This document shows positions 15,139-21,791 of a stretch of 64,000 nt of DNA, piece by piece. Each line of letters begins with the position of its first letter. Within the stretch, counting starts at the first letter, position 1. The DNA is from Clostridiales bacterium CHKCI006 (GTDB lineage Bacteria > Bacillota_I > Bacilli_A > Erysipelotrichales > Coprobacillaceae). The notes under the pieces are model-generated. The model saw nothing but the letters and a program-made list of their open reading frames with translations. It did not search any database and had not been told where the DNA came from. Both the position numbers and the translations under genes were made by a program. Location: contig FCNA01000028.1 in NCBI GenBank assembly GCA_900018345.1, positions 62,001 to 126,000 on the forward strand. Reading direction: 5' to 3'.

Positions 15139-17101
15139 TGGTTTCGCCCCCTTCAAGCATTCTGATAAAGTCTTCTTCACTAATGATCGGAATTTGTAAT
15201 TCTTTGGCCTTACGATTCTTTGAAGAATTTGAAGTCGTATCATTATTGATCAAATAATGGGTCTTGCTTGTCACTGAGCCCGTCACCTTACCACCTCTTT
15301 CTTCAATGACCGCTTTGAGCTCATTTCGGTTCTTATAATGATTGACACTGCCGGTAATACAGAAAGTCTTGCCTTCAAAGATGGCCTCTTCACTACTTTC
15401 CGTGTAGGGTTCAATATCCAATACCGCCAGCAGGTGCGCAATGATCTTCTGATGTTCAGGATCGGACATATAGCGTACATAAGCATCCGCCATGATTTCT
15501 CCGATCCCATCGATACTGATCAAAGAAGCCGCATTGGCACTTAGGACCTTCTCGATGTCGCCTTTAAAATGTTTGACGATCAGCTTGGCATTCGCTAAAC
15601 CAATATTCGGAATACCCAGGGCATAGATCAGACGAACTAAAGTCGTATGACGTGCCTTTTCAATCGACGCCACTAAATTCATATACGATTTTTTACCAAA
15701 ACCTTCCATATTTTCAATGCGTAAACGATAACGCTCCAAGTTGAAAAGATCCGCAAATTCCTGAATGTAACCCAGATCGATAAACTTTTCTAAGGTTGCC
15801 TCGGATAAACCATCCACATTCATCGCATCCCGGCTCACAAAATGGGTAAAGCTCTTCAAATGCTTCGCCAGGCAGTTCGGGTTCGTACAATAAAGAGTAC
15901 GGATCCCATGATCATCGACAATCTCGGTTGGTGCATGACAGACTGGGCATTCCTTTGGTATCTCTAAACGATCCGACTGATCGAGATTTTCCGCTATCTG
16001 AGGAATGATCATATTAGCCTTATACACACGCACCCGATCACCGATCCCGATATGTAGATTTTCCAAAACACTGACATTATGTAGAGAGGCACGTGAAACC
16101 GTCGTCCCTTCTAGTTCCACCGGTTCAAAGATGGCTACCGGATTGATCAGACCGGTCCGACTGGCTGACCACTCGACTTCTTTGATCCGCGTTTCCTTCG
16201 TTTCATCCTGCCATTTAAAGGCAATCGCATCGCGCGGAAACTTCGCTGTCCGCCCTAAGCTCTCGCCATAAGCAATATCCTCATACGTCAAAACTAAACC
16301 ATCACTCGGATAAGCAAAAGTAGCGATCTGATTGGCATAATTTTCAATTTCACTAATGATGGTCTGAGCATTGACTAAACGATGAGCAACGACTTCAAAG
16401 CCCTGTTCCTCCAGCCAGTCGAACTGGGCCTTGCGCGAATTGTGAAAATCCACATCATTCGCCTGGACTAAGGCAAAAGCCACAAATCGCACATGACGAT
16501 CTTTGGTGATCCGGTTATTGAGCTGGCGAACCGAACCACTGCATAGATTACGTGGATTCTTATATTTTTCGCTCTCCAGTTCAATGGAGGCATTGATCTT
16601 TTCAAAATCCGCATAAGTAATCAGTGCTTCCCCACGCACCACCAAGGTTCCCTGGTAAGGAATCTTCAGAGGGATATTGTCAAAAACACGGGCATTATTC
16701 GTAATGAGCTCGCCCACTTCCCCATTTCCGCGGGTAACCGCTTTTTCCAATGATCCATTCGTATAGGTCAATACAATGGTCAGGCCGTCTAATTTCCAGG
16801 AAAGCAATCCTTCATAGACCCCCAGCCATTCCCGTAAGGCATCCGGATCTTTGGTCTTGTCCAGGGATAACATCGGTGAAGCATGCGTTTCTTTCGGCAG
16901 TTCACTGACCACCTCATAACCAACCCGCTGGGTCGGACTATTCGATAAGACCACGCCGGTCTCTTTTTCTAAACGTTCCAATTCATCATATAAAGCATCA
17001 TATTCATAGTTGCTCATCAATTCCTGACTAGTCGAATAATAGGCTTTGGCTGCCTCATTCAACTGATCGACGAGCGTCTGCATTCTCTTTCTCTGATCCA
17101 C
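15131..17101 (-). CDS. ligA: NAD-dependent DNA ligase
   Basis: About 656 residues. I choose GTG 17101 because AAGGAG stands 9 bases before it and the protein then begins (M)DQRKRMQTLVDQLN, like other LigA N-termini; an upstream ATG would add up to 24 unlikely residues. The active-site segment LSWKLDGLTIVL carries the adenylated Lys. A four-Cys zinc finger follows (CPVCHAPTE ... CTNPNC), then HhH repeats (LIYALGIPNIGLANAK), and a C-terminal BRCT domain (FEGKTFCITGSVNHYKNR). Essential replication and repair enzyme. Confidence 0.95.
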   Translation of the reverse strand: MDQRKRMQTLVDQLNEAAKAYYSTSQELMSNYEYDALYDELERLEKETGVVLSNSPTQRVGYEVVSELPKETHASPMLSLDKTKDPDALREWLGVYEGLLSWKLDGLTIVLTYTNGSLEKAVTRGNGEVGELITNNARVFDNIPLKIPYQGTLVVRGEALITYADFEKINASIELESEKYKNPRNLCSGSVRQLNNRITKDRHVRFVAFALVQANDVDFHNSRKAQFDWLEEQGFEVVAHRLVNAQTIISEIENYANQIATFAYPSDGLVLTYEDIAYGESLGRTAKFPRDAIAFKWQDETKETRIKEVEWSASRTGLINPVAIFEPVELEGTTVSRASLHNVSVLENLHIGIGDRVRVYKANMIIPQIAENLDQSDRLEIPKECPVCHAPTEIVDDHGIRTLYCTNPNCLAKHLKSFTHFVSRDAMNVDGLSEATLEKFIDLGYIQEFADLFNLERYRLRIENMEGFGKKSYMNLVASIEKARHTTLVRLIYALGIPNIGLANAKLIVKHFKGDIEKVLSANAASLISIDGIGEIMADAYVRYMSDPEHQKIIAHLLAVLDIEPYTESSEEAIFEGKTFCITGSVNHYKNRNELKAVIEERGGKVTGSVTSKTHYLINNDTTSNSSKNRKAKELQIPIISEEDFIRMLEGGETNV

Positions 17102-17154
17102 AGTTTCCAACTCCTTCATCCTACTCATTAAACCATTAAAGCCAAAGAAAAGCA

Positions 17155-17184
17155 AGCAAAAAAGCCAGCGCAAAGTCTGGCTTT
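17155..17184 (-). terminator. intrinsic terminator before ligA
   Basis: Stem AAAGCCAG (17161-17168) / CTGGCTTT (17177-17184), followed on the minus strand by a T-rich run. It ends the transcript of the 17.2 kb orphan gene. Confidence 0.8.
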
Positions 17185-17632
17185 AAGAAGTGGTTACTTC
17201 CTGCATATAATCCTGTAAGGTATCCGAAGTATACACATATTCATAATCATGATCTAAAGGCGTATAGACGCCATCATTCGATCCATTTTGTTTAAACGAG
17301 TAAGTTCCCAGATAATACGTTGTGCCATCATAGAGGACATCCATCAATGTATTTCGTCCGGCAACCCGCCAAACCACATAGGCGTCATCAGGAAGGCTGG
17401 TCTCCACCATACTTTCATCCTGAAAAGTTTTCAACTCGTCAACGCTAACCTCCATCAGCTGATCACCGGAAACATCCATCGCACTGACCGGATCCTGGGT
17501 AAAACTGGCAACCACTTCATCATAACGATAGTCCAACAAGCTGATCTTAGGACGAGTAAATCCATAGATTGCCACAGCGGCGACAATGATGACCACCACT
17601 AAAGCTGCCCATAAACCCATTTTCTTTTTCAT
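17183..17632 (-). CDS. membrane-anchored protein of unknown function
   Basis: 149 residues from ATG 17632, preceded by AGGTGAAAGT. The basic start MKKKMGLW is followed by one membrane helix (about residues 5-25), then an outside domain of about 120 residues ending in an acidic, Tyr-rich tail (DHDYEYVYTSDTLQDYMQE). I recognise no family. The tail is echoed by a broken fragment immediately upstream, which suggests a former tandem duplicate. Confidence 0.6.
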   Translation of the reverse strand: MKKKMGLWAALVVVIIVAAVAIYGFTRPKISLLDYRYDEVVASFTQDPVSAMDVSGDQLMEVSVDELKTFQDESMVETSLPDDAYVVWRVAGRNTLMDVLYDGTTYYLGTYSFKQNGSNDGVYTPLDHDYEYVYTSDTLQDYMQEVTTS

Positions 17633-17636
17633 ACTT

Positions 17637-17750
17637 TCACCTGCTTTCAAACTGCTTCATCCATGCTTGCATGACATCTGAAATATAAACGTGTTCAAAA
17701 TCACGATCAGGGATAACAGATACGCGATTTTTACCACCATAACGAATCAT
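17637..17750 (-). pseudogene. 3' remnant of a tandem copy of the 17.2 kb gene
   Basis: A 37-codon frame ending in TGA at 17637 encodes PDRDFEHVYISDVMQAWMKQ. This lines up with PLDHDYEYVYTSDTLQDYMQE at the end of the next gene (D-F/Y-E-H/Y-VY-SD-x-x-Q-x-x-M). Upstream of it the frame soon meets a stop (TGA a few codons before the ATG at 17750), and no membrane helix or start region is present. I read it as the C-terminal scrap of a decayed paralogue. It could instead be a tiny gene, but it has no ribosome site at its ATG. Confidence 0.55.
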
Positions 17751-18061
17751 TACCACTAATCAAAAATGACGATTACTTTCAGCTCTTTACTGATCGTCAA
17801 TCAAAGCAAGCTATCCCTTAATCTAATCTTAACATTTTATACAAAAAAAACAATAGTTAGCGTTTACATTTGTGTTAAATATGTGTAAAGAAAGCAAAAG
17901 TGGATGACTTACATTACAAAAACAGGCACCTATAGATAATGTCAGTATAGCTAATATACCGACATTCCCACAGATGCCAGATAATAGAGTAACTCATTCT
18001 TAACCATATTATTAAAAGGGATTAGGTGAACAACTTTTTTAGGCTAGGTTAATCAAGATAG
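17751..18061. other. gene-free AT-rich stretch
   Basis: About 310 bases with no believable reading frame. It contains the large imperfect hairpin at 17925-17978 (listed separately) and nothing else I can name; no tRNA or IS ends were seen. Confidence 0.6.
17917..17978 (-). terminator. large imperfect hairpin with T-run, probable terminator of the accessory island
   Basis: Outer arms GGCACCT (17925-17931) and AGATGCC (17972-17978), inner 11-bp stem ATGTCAGTATA / TATACCGACAT (17939-17949, 17955-17965) around a GCTAA loop. On the minus strand it is followed by TGTTTTTG, which fits a terminator for the small membrane-protein gene upstream. Its size (54 bases) would also fit a miniature inverted-repeat element; no target duplication was seen. 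Confidence 0.5.
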
Positions 18062-18292
18062 TTAAGATTTATTAGATTTATTCTTCTTAGGTGGGAATGC
18101 AATAACAATAAATATTTGTATAAAGAAAAGAATAATTGTAATTACATTGTGGTAATCCACGATTCCATACAGAATAGAAAAAATATATATCCACCCAACC
18201 AAATTATATCTATCATCATTTTTTTTAACAGATAGATAATATGAGAACAATCCAATTAATTGCAAGATATTGAATGGTAATCCTACACCCAT
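18062..18292 (-). CDS. small membrane protein next to secreted paralogue B
   Basis: 76 residues from ATG 18292 (MGVGLPFNILQLIG). The longer frame back to 18373 only covers the homologous tail of the upstream gene in a wrong frame, so it is not used. Three hydrophobic segments (about 4-18, 31-46, 50-68) end in a basic KKNKSNKS tail. No Shine-Dalgarno site is visible: the ATG sits one base after the ancestral stop codon (18294-18296) of the secreted-protein gene, so translation was probably coupled to it. By position it is a candidate immunity or partner protein of the secreted product; this is inference. Confidence 0.55.
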   Translation of the reverse strand: MGVGLPFNILQLIGLFSYYLSVKKNDDRYNLVGWIYIFSILYGIVDYHNVITIILFFIQIFIVIAFPPKKNKSNKS

Positions 18293-18380
18293 TTTATTTA
18301 GAGGTATAATAACCCGTTCCATAATAAGAACCAGGTTCCTGAGCCATACCACTTGACGCAGTATGCCATACATCTAGACA

Positions 18381-19025
18381 TCATGTAACATACCAAGAAC
18401 CATTATAGGAAGTCCTATAATTTATTTCTAATATTCCTTCTCTTTCTCTATGAGCTTGAGCGATAATAGTAGAATCAGTACCACTAGCCGAATTAATTGC
18501 AAATAAGAAAAAACCACCAATCATTGTAGCAGCGGGCCCTCCATAAAGCGAAATTAAAGTAGCAGTTAGAGCACTTCCAATTAAATTATCGTTTAATGCG
18601 CTTTGCAACCGAGCTAACATAGTCGAATCGCTGAGTATATCATCTACAAATAATTCAACTACATCAAAATTGCCATAAGAAATTCCCAAAATAGTCAATG
18701 CACCATTATACGAACCATCAGGTCCACCACTCGTGTATCTCCAAACACCACCATTATACTGACCGTAATGTTTTGTACCCGTTAATGTACCTGAAAAATC
18801 AATTAATGGAATTATAGAAGGCTGAACGATTTCTCTTGCCTTATTGTCTAACTCCTCTTTATACGGACAATCTGAACTTAACACATAAGGATCTGTTTCT
18901 GTACCTGATCCAGCGATAATATAATTTGATATACTATCTTTTGCATCTACATGACCAACACTTAAAGTAAGAACCGTACAGCACAAACAAATTGCTAATA
19001 AACAGTTGAAGATTTTTTTCAACAT
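18381..19025 (-). CDS. secreted protein B, unknown family, shortened by an in-frame TGA
   Basis: 214 residues. Signal peptide MLKKIFNCLLAICLCC... with likely cut after VDA (28). The mature part shares with paralogue A (20.2-20.9 kb) the blocks GSGTxxDPYxL, PLIDFSGxLTG, YxQxNGGxWxYxSGGPD, a central Gly/Ala-rich hydrophobic region (about 140-175) and INYxTSxNGSWYVT. After GSWYVT this copy has TGA (18381-18383) where A has Ser. The frame beyond still encodes CLDVWHTASSGMAQEPGSYYG and stops at 18294, matching the end of A. One C-to-G change would explain it. Start ATG 19025 follows AAGGAG. The full ancestral gene would be 18294-19025. Confidence 0.7.
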   Translation of the reverse strand: MLKKIFNCLLAICLCCTVLTLSVGHVDAKDSISNYIIAGSGTETDPYVLSSDCPYKEELDNKAREIVQPSIIPLIDFSGTLTGTKHYGQYNGGVWRYTSGGPDGSYNGALTILGISYGNFDVVELFVDDILSDSTMLARLQSALNDNLIGSALTATLISLYGGPAATMIGGFFLFAINSASGTDSTIIAQAHREREGILEINYRTSYNGSWYVT

Positions 19026-19105
19026 ACAAATTACTCCTTAAACTAACATTTTACCCCCTAACCATCTTAGTTATACACTTTAAATAAGTAACTTTATATA
19101 AATAG

Positions 19106-19132
19106 ATTATAATTATTTATCGATTTTGTCAA
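19106..19132 (-). promoter_or_regulatory. probable promoter of secreted gene B
   Basis: TTGACA (19127-19132), 15 bases, TATAAT (19106-19111) on the minus strand. The boxes are perfect but the spacer is short. Confidence 0.5.
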
Positions 19133-19250
19133 AAAAATATAGAGTTATTGTTTTTTTATCACTATTTCATCGATAAGGAAGATAGAAAGAAAATGATATA
19201 AAGTGACTTTCCTATTGATAAGACATGAAAGAGATGAAAAATAGCATTAT

Positions 19251-19279
19251 AGCGGATAACTTACATAAAGTGATCCGCT
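19251..19279 (-). terminator. inverted repeat after the 121-residue membrane protein gene
   Basis: AGCGGATAACTT (19251-19262) / AAGTGATCCGCT (19268-19279) with an ACATA loop and one mismatch. The minus-strand continuation is TATAATGCTATTTTT, a loose T-run, so termination is likely but not certain. Confidence 0.45.
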
Positions 19280-19318
19280 GAAAATGAGAATGATTCAGGA
19301 AAATCCTGTATATTCTTC

Positions 19319-19684
19319 CTATCGATGCTTTATGATGGCGCAAATGAAGATGTTGACTCCAAATAAGATAATAACAATTGGAAAAATATTGGCGACATAA
19401 AATTGATAGTCCGAATTACCTAATTGTTCTGTCAGGAAAATGTAAACCTTTAATAAAGGAAATAAAGCAAGCATCAAAACCATCCATACAAGAAAACTGG
19501 CACTCATTACCTTATAATTACGTTTTTCTTCCTCTCTGGCTGCTTTTTCAATAGCTGCTAACAATGAAAACCGCTGTCCCTTTACTTTTAAGATCCTCAA
19601 ATAGATTTCAATAACGACATAAAAGAACAGTGAATAGACAATAAACAGTCCTGCAATCCCTAATAAACACATCGTTAGACTCAT
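19319..19684 (-). CDS. membrane protein of the accessory island (121 aa)
   Basis: 121 residues with three membrane spans (about 5-30, 60-85, 93-117), separated by a charged cytoplasmic-looking segment (EKAAREEEKRNYK). No family recognised. The start ATG 19684 overlaps the stop of the preceding 129-residue gene by 4 bases (ATGA), with a weak site GAAGCGGA. The two are translationally coupled and probably form one membrane unit that accompanies secreted protein A. Confidence 0.6.
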   Translation of the reverse strand: MSLTMCLLGIAGLFIVYSLFFYVVIEIYLRILKVKGQRFSLLAAIEKAAREEEKRNYKVMSASFLVWMVLMLALFPLLKVYIFLTEQLGNSDYQFYVANIFPIVIILFGVNIFICAIIKHR

Positions 19685-20070
19685 GAATGATCCGCTTCTT
19701 TCTTTTTCTTCAAATACTTCCTTCTCAGTATGATCATGTCAATGATAATACTGCCTAAAGCAATCGGAAAAACCAGGAACATTTCCGTATCTTTTATGAT
19801 ATGAAACCACCTGCCTGACGCAGGTAAATACTGACTATCCTGAAAAAAATGATAGATAAAACCATACAGAGCAGATGCCACCACCCCAATTACTTCCCAA
19901 TGCCATGACGATTGATCCCATCCATTTTTTGAGAATTTTATATTCGTATAGTTGTTTTTATACCATAGGATGGCAATAATCAATAAAACATACAAAATCG
20001 GAATACCAAAGACAAAAAACCAGAACCAAAACGGACTGAAAGCACCATAGGAAATAGGTTCGTTATTCAT
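19681..20070 (-). CDS. membrane protein of the accessory island (129 aa)
   Basis: 129 residues from ATG 20070, selected because AAAGGAGTATTTC stands directly before it; the ATG seven codons earlier lacks a site. Three hydrophobic segments (about 9-35, 50-70, 85-110), with several aromatic residues at the membrane borders, and a strongly basic C-terminus (RRKYLKKKKE). No family recognised. It lies just after the terminator that ends secreted gene A. Confidence 0.6.
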   Translation of the reverse strand: MNNEPISYGAFSPFWFWFFVFGIPILYVLLIIAILWYKNNYTNIKFSKNGWDQSSWHWEVIGVVASALYGFIYHFFQDSQYLPASGRWFHIIKDTEMFLVFPIALGSIIIDMIILRRKYLKKKKEADHS

Positions 20071-20102
20071 GAAATACTCCTTTCCACACATAATTTCCTA
20101 AA

Positions 20103-20130
20103 AAATGACCTCCTCCATAAAAGGAGGAGG
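20103..20130 (-). terminator. intrinsic terminator after secreted gene A
   Basis: Perfect stem CCTCCTCC (20109-20116) / GGAGGAGG (20123-20130) with a 6-base loop, followed on the minus strand by TCATTTTTT. The stem reads like a ribosome site in RNA but no start codon is placed to use it. Confidence 0.8.
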
Positions 20131-20157
20131 CATTAATCAACACGTAATAGATTTGAT

Positions 20158-20898
20158 TTACGAGCTCGTATATGTTCCAATTCCATAATACGAACCTGGT
20201 TCCCGAGCAGTTGGATAGCTACTCCAATAATCCAAACAGGAAGTAACATACCACGAACCATTCCATGAGGTTTGATAGTTAATTTGTAAGATGCCCCAAC
20301 CATTCCGTTTAGCTGTCTTCATCAGTTCGCGATCGCTGTTTTTAAGCCCTGCACCATAATACCACTTAAAAATCATACTAGCTGCAGTTGCAGCACTAGC
20401 TGGTACACCTATAACAAGCAAGGCCGATTTTAAGGCTGCACCAAACAAGCCTTTGGAAAGGCGATCAGCTAAATCATCCCATAAAACTGAACTGGTTGTC
20501 AATTCTGTCATATCAAATACAGTTTGTTTATCCACATAGTTAATACGATTGACACGTAAAGCATTATTAGCAGTCGTATCTGGTCCACCACTCTTATAAA
20601 TCCATTCTCCTCCATTATTTTGATTATAATGTGAAGCCCCAGTCAATACTCCAGAAAAATCAATGAGAGGCATCAAATTAGGATCTGAATACCCTCTTAC
20701 TCTCGCATCAAACATATCCTTATACTGATTATCACCTGTCAAAATATAGGGATCATCATAGGTTCCACTTCCTCCGACGACATAATTCATAATGTCATCA
20801 TCGCCATTTACATCACTAGCATTTACAGTGGTCAAACCGCTTAGTATCATACCAAAACTAAGCAAAAAGATGAAAGTTTTTCTTAAAATTTTTTTCAT
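20158..20898 (-). CDS. secreted protein A, unknown family
   Basis: 246 residues from ATG 20898, preceded by GGAGGGATAAA. Signal peptide of about 27 residues (cut after TTVNA). Mature blocks: GGSGTYDDPYIL (about 41-52), PLIDFSGVLTG, NNGGEWIYKSGGPD, a central Ala/Gly-rich hydrophobic stretch (about 145-180) that could cross a membrane, then INYQTSWNGSWYVTSC and a C-terminal EPGSYYGIGTYTSS. Paralogue B shares all these blocks. The GSGTxxDPY opening also occurs on other secreted Firmicute proteins, but the rest matches nothing I know. Secreted protein plus small membrane proteins recalls bacteriocin/immunity or toxin/immunity layouts; this is inference. Confidence 0.7.
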   Translation of the reverse strand: MKKILRKTFIFLLSFGMILSGLTTVNASDVNGDDDIMNYVVGGSGTYDDPYILTGDNQYKDMFDARVRGYSDPNLMPLIDFSGVLTGASHYNQNNGGEWIYKSGGPDTTANNALRVNRINYVDKQTVFDMTELTTSSVLWDDLADRLSKGLFGAALKSALLVIGVPASAATAASMIFKWYYGAGLKNSDRELMKTAKRNGWGILQINYQTSWNGSWYVTSCLDYWSSYPTAREPGSYYGIGTYTSS

Positions 20899-20973
20899 TT
20901 TATCCCTCCATTCCATACAGACAGATTTCAAGTCAAATGATAGAACTTACTAAGACCTATCTTTCCAAAATAT

Positions 20974-20995
20974 GAGTTAGCTTTATCACTAACTC
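20974..20995 (-). promoter_or_regulatory. leader hairpin upstream of secreted gene A
   Basis: GAGTTAG (20974-20980) / CTAACTC (20989-20995), 8-base loop, in the untranslated leader. No T-run follows, so it is a stability or regulatory element rather than a terminator. Confidence 0.45.
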
Positions 20996-20997
20996 TC

Positions 20998-21038
20998 TAT
21001 CCTATTTTTAGGATACAACCGCTTTCATAATATGTCAA
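20998..21038 (-). promoter_or_regulatory. promoter of secreted gene A with palindrome over the -10 box
   Basis: TTGACA (21033-21038), 17 bases, TATCCT (21010-21015). The -10 box is one arm of the palindrome TATCCTA-tttt-TAGGATA (20998-21015), which looks like an operator placed over the start site. Confidence 0.6.
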
Positions 21039-21231
21039 GGATATTCTGACATTTTGGTATATATTTACCAATATAATGTGAATCAATCATGAAGTTGACA
21101 TACACTTTAATTAATATTCAATCATAATCAAACATTTGACTATTTTCGATTTGATAGAATAGTTATTGATTGATATGTGATACAAAGAATGAACCTATGT
21201 GTTTAATCTTTCCATATAGTTACGAATATCT

Positions 21232-21727
21232 TCATGATATGCTTTGCACAAGACTTTCATGTTCAACCACCTGGATTTGACCCTTCTCATCCAGATAATA
21301 TCCGACCAAATGAATGACCTTGCGGCTTTCTATTAAATGAGCCAGACGAAACGCCATGCTCTCTCTGATCATCGCTTGCGCTTCTTTCAAAGTGACCCAG
21401 CGATAAGCATCATTCTCTTCGCTGTTGATGACTGAAGTCGTGAGGGCTTCACAAATAAAGTCAACCACCAGCAATGTCGAAATGGTCTTCACGCCGTTAT
21501 AACCTGGTTTTGTCTTCAAATTGGAATTCAGACTCAACAACTGGCATACTTCGATCGTGATCCCAGTCTCCTCAAAAACTTCTCGTTTTAAAGCCTAAAT
21601 CAGCGTTTCCCCTGTTCGACGATTCCACCGGGAATCTCCCAGCACTCAATGGATTGTGAATCAATAACAGACGCTGCTGATTAAAAATAAAGGCAGCGAC
21701 GCTCAATGTATGTACAGGTAATTCCAT
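21232..21727 (-). pseudogene. NUDIX hydrolase, frameshifted and interrupted
   Basis: The gene starts at ATG 21727 behind AAGGAGGAG and encodes MELPVHTLSVAAFIFNQQRLLLI. It then changes frame to give WEIPGGIVEQG, lacks one G in the GGGG run before GETLI, and meets TAG in the middle of the Nudix box. The box continues as ALKREVFEETGI and the rest of the domain is intact to the stop at 21232. So the Nudix signature GX5EX7REUXEEXGU is complete in residues but spread over frames, with at least two shifts and one nonsense codon. Function is lost unless the errors are in the assembly. Confidence 0.8.
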
Positions 21728-21761
21728 TTTGCTCCTCCTTTTCTCACGCCTTACCTAAAAA

Positions 21762-21785
21762 GGACAACATCTGACGATGCTGTCC
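21762..21785 (-). terminator. intrinsic terminator of the GH13 gene
   Basis: GGACAACATC / GATGCTGTCC with a TGAC loop and one mismatch, then TTTTT on the minus strand. Confidence 0.8.
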
Positions 21786-21791
21786 ATTGAA

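Larger units (their letters stand above)
19026..19318. other. AT-rich regulatory spacer between the two halves of the island
   Basis: About 290 bases, very AT-rich, without genes. It holds the promoter of secreted gene B (19106-19132) and the inverted repeat at 19251-19279 near the end of the upstream membrane-protein gene. Confidence 0.6.
20899..21231. other. AT-rich leader and spacer upstream of secreted gene A
   Basis: About 330 bases without genes: a leader of about 105 bases with a hairpin at 20974-20995, the promoter and palindrome at 20998-21038, and about 190 bases of featureless AT-rich DNA up to the broken NUDIX gene. Confidence 0.6.

Noticed and set aside
18293-18373. Start of the 76-residue membrane protein at 18373 (103 residues)
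   Set aside because: The extra 27 residues are an out-of-frame reading of the homologous tail of secreted gene B.
18381-18383. TGA read as Trp or selenocysteine in secreted gene B
   Set aside because: TGA ends several normal genes in the window (for example ligA), the paralogue has Ser at this place, and no SECIS-like hairpin follows.
20109-20130. Ribosome-site hairpin (GGAGGAGG) as a translational switch
   Set aside because: No start codon is suitably placed after it; a T-run follows, which fits a terminator better.
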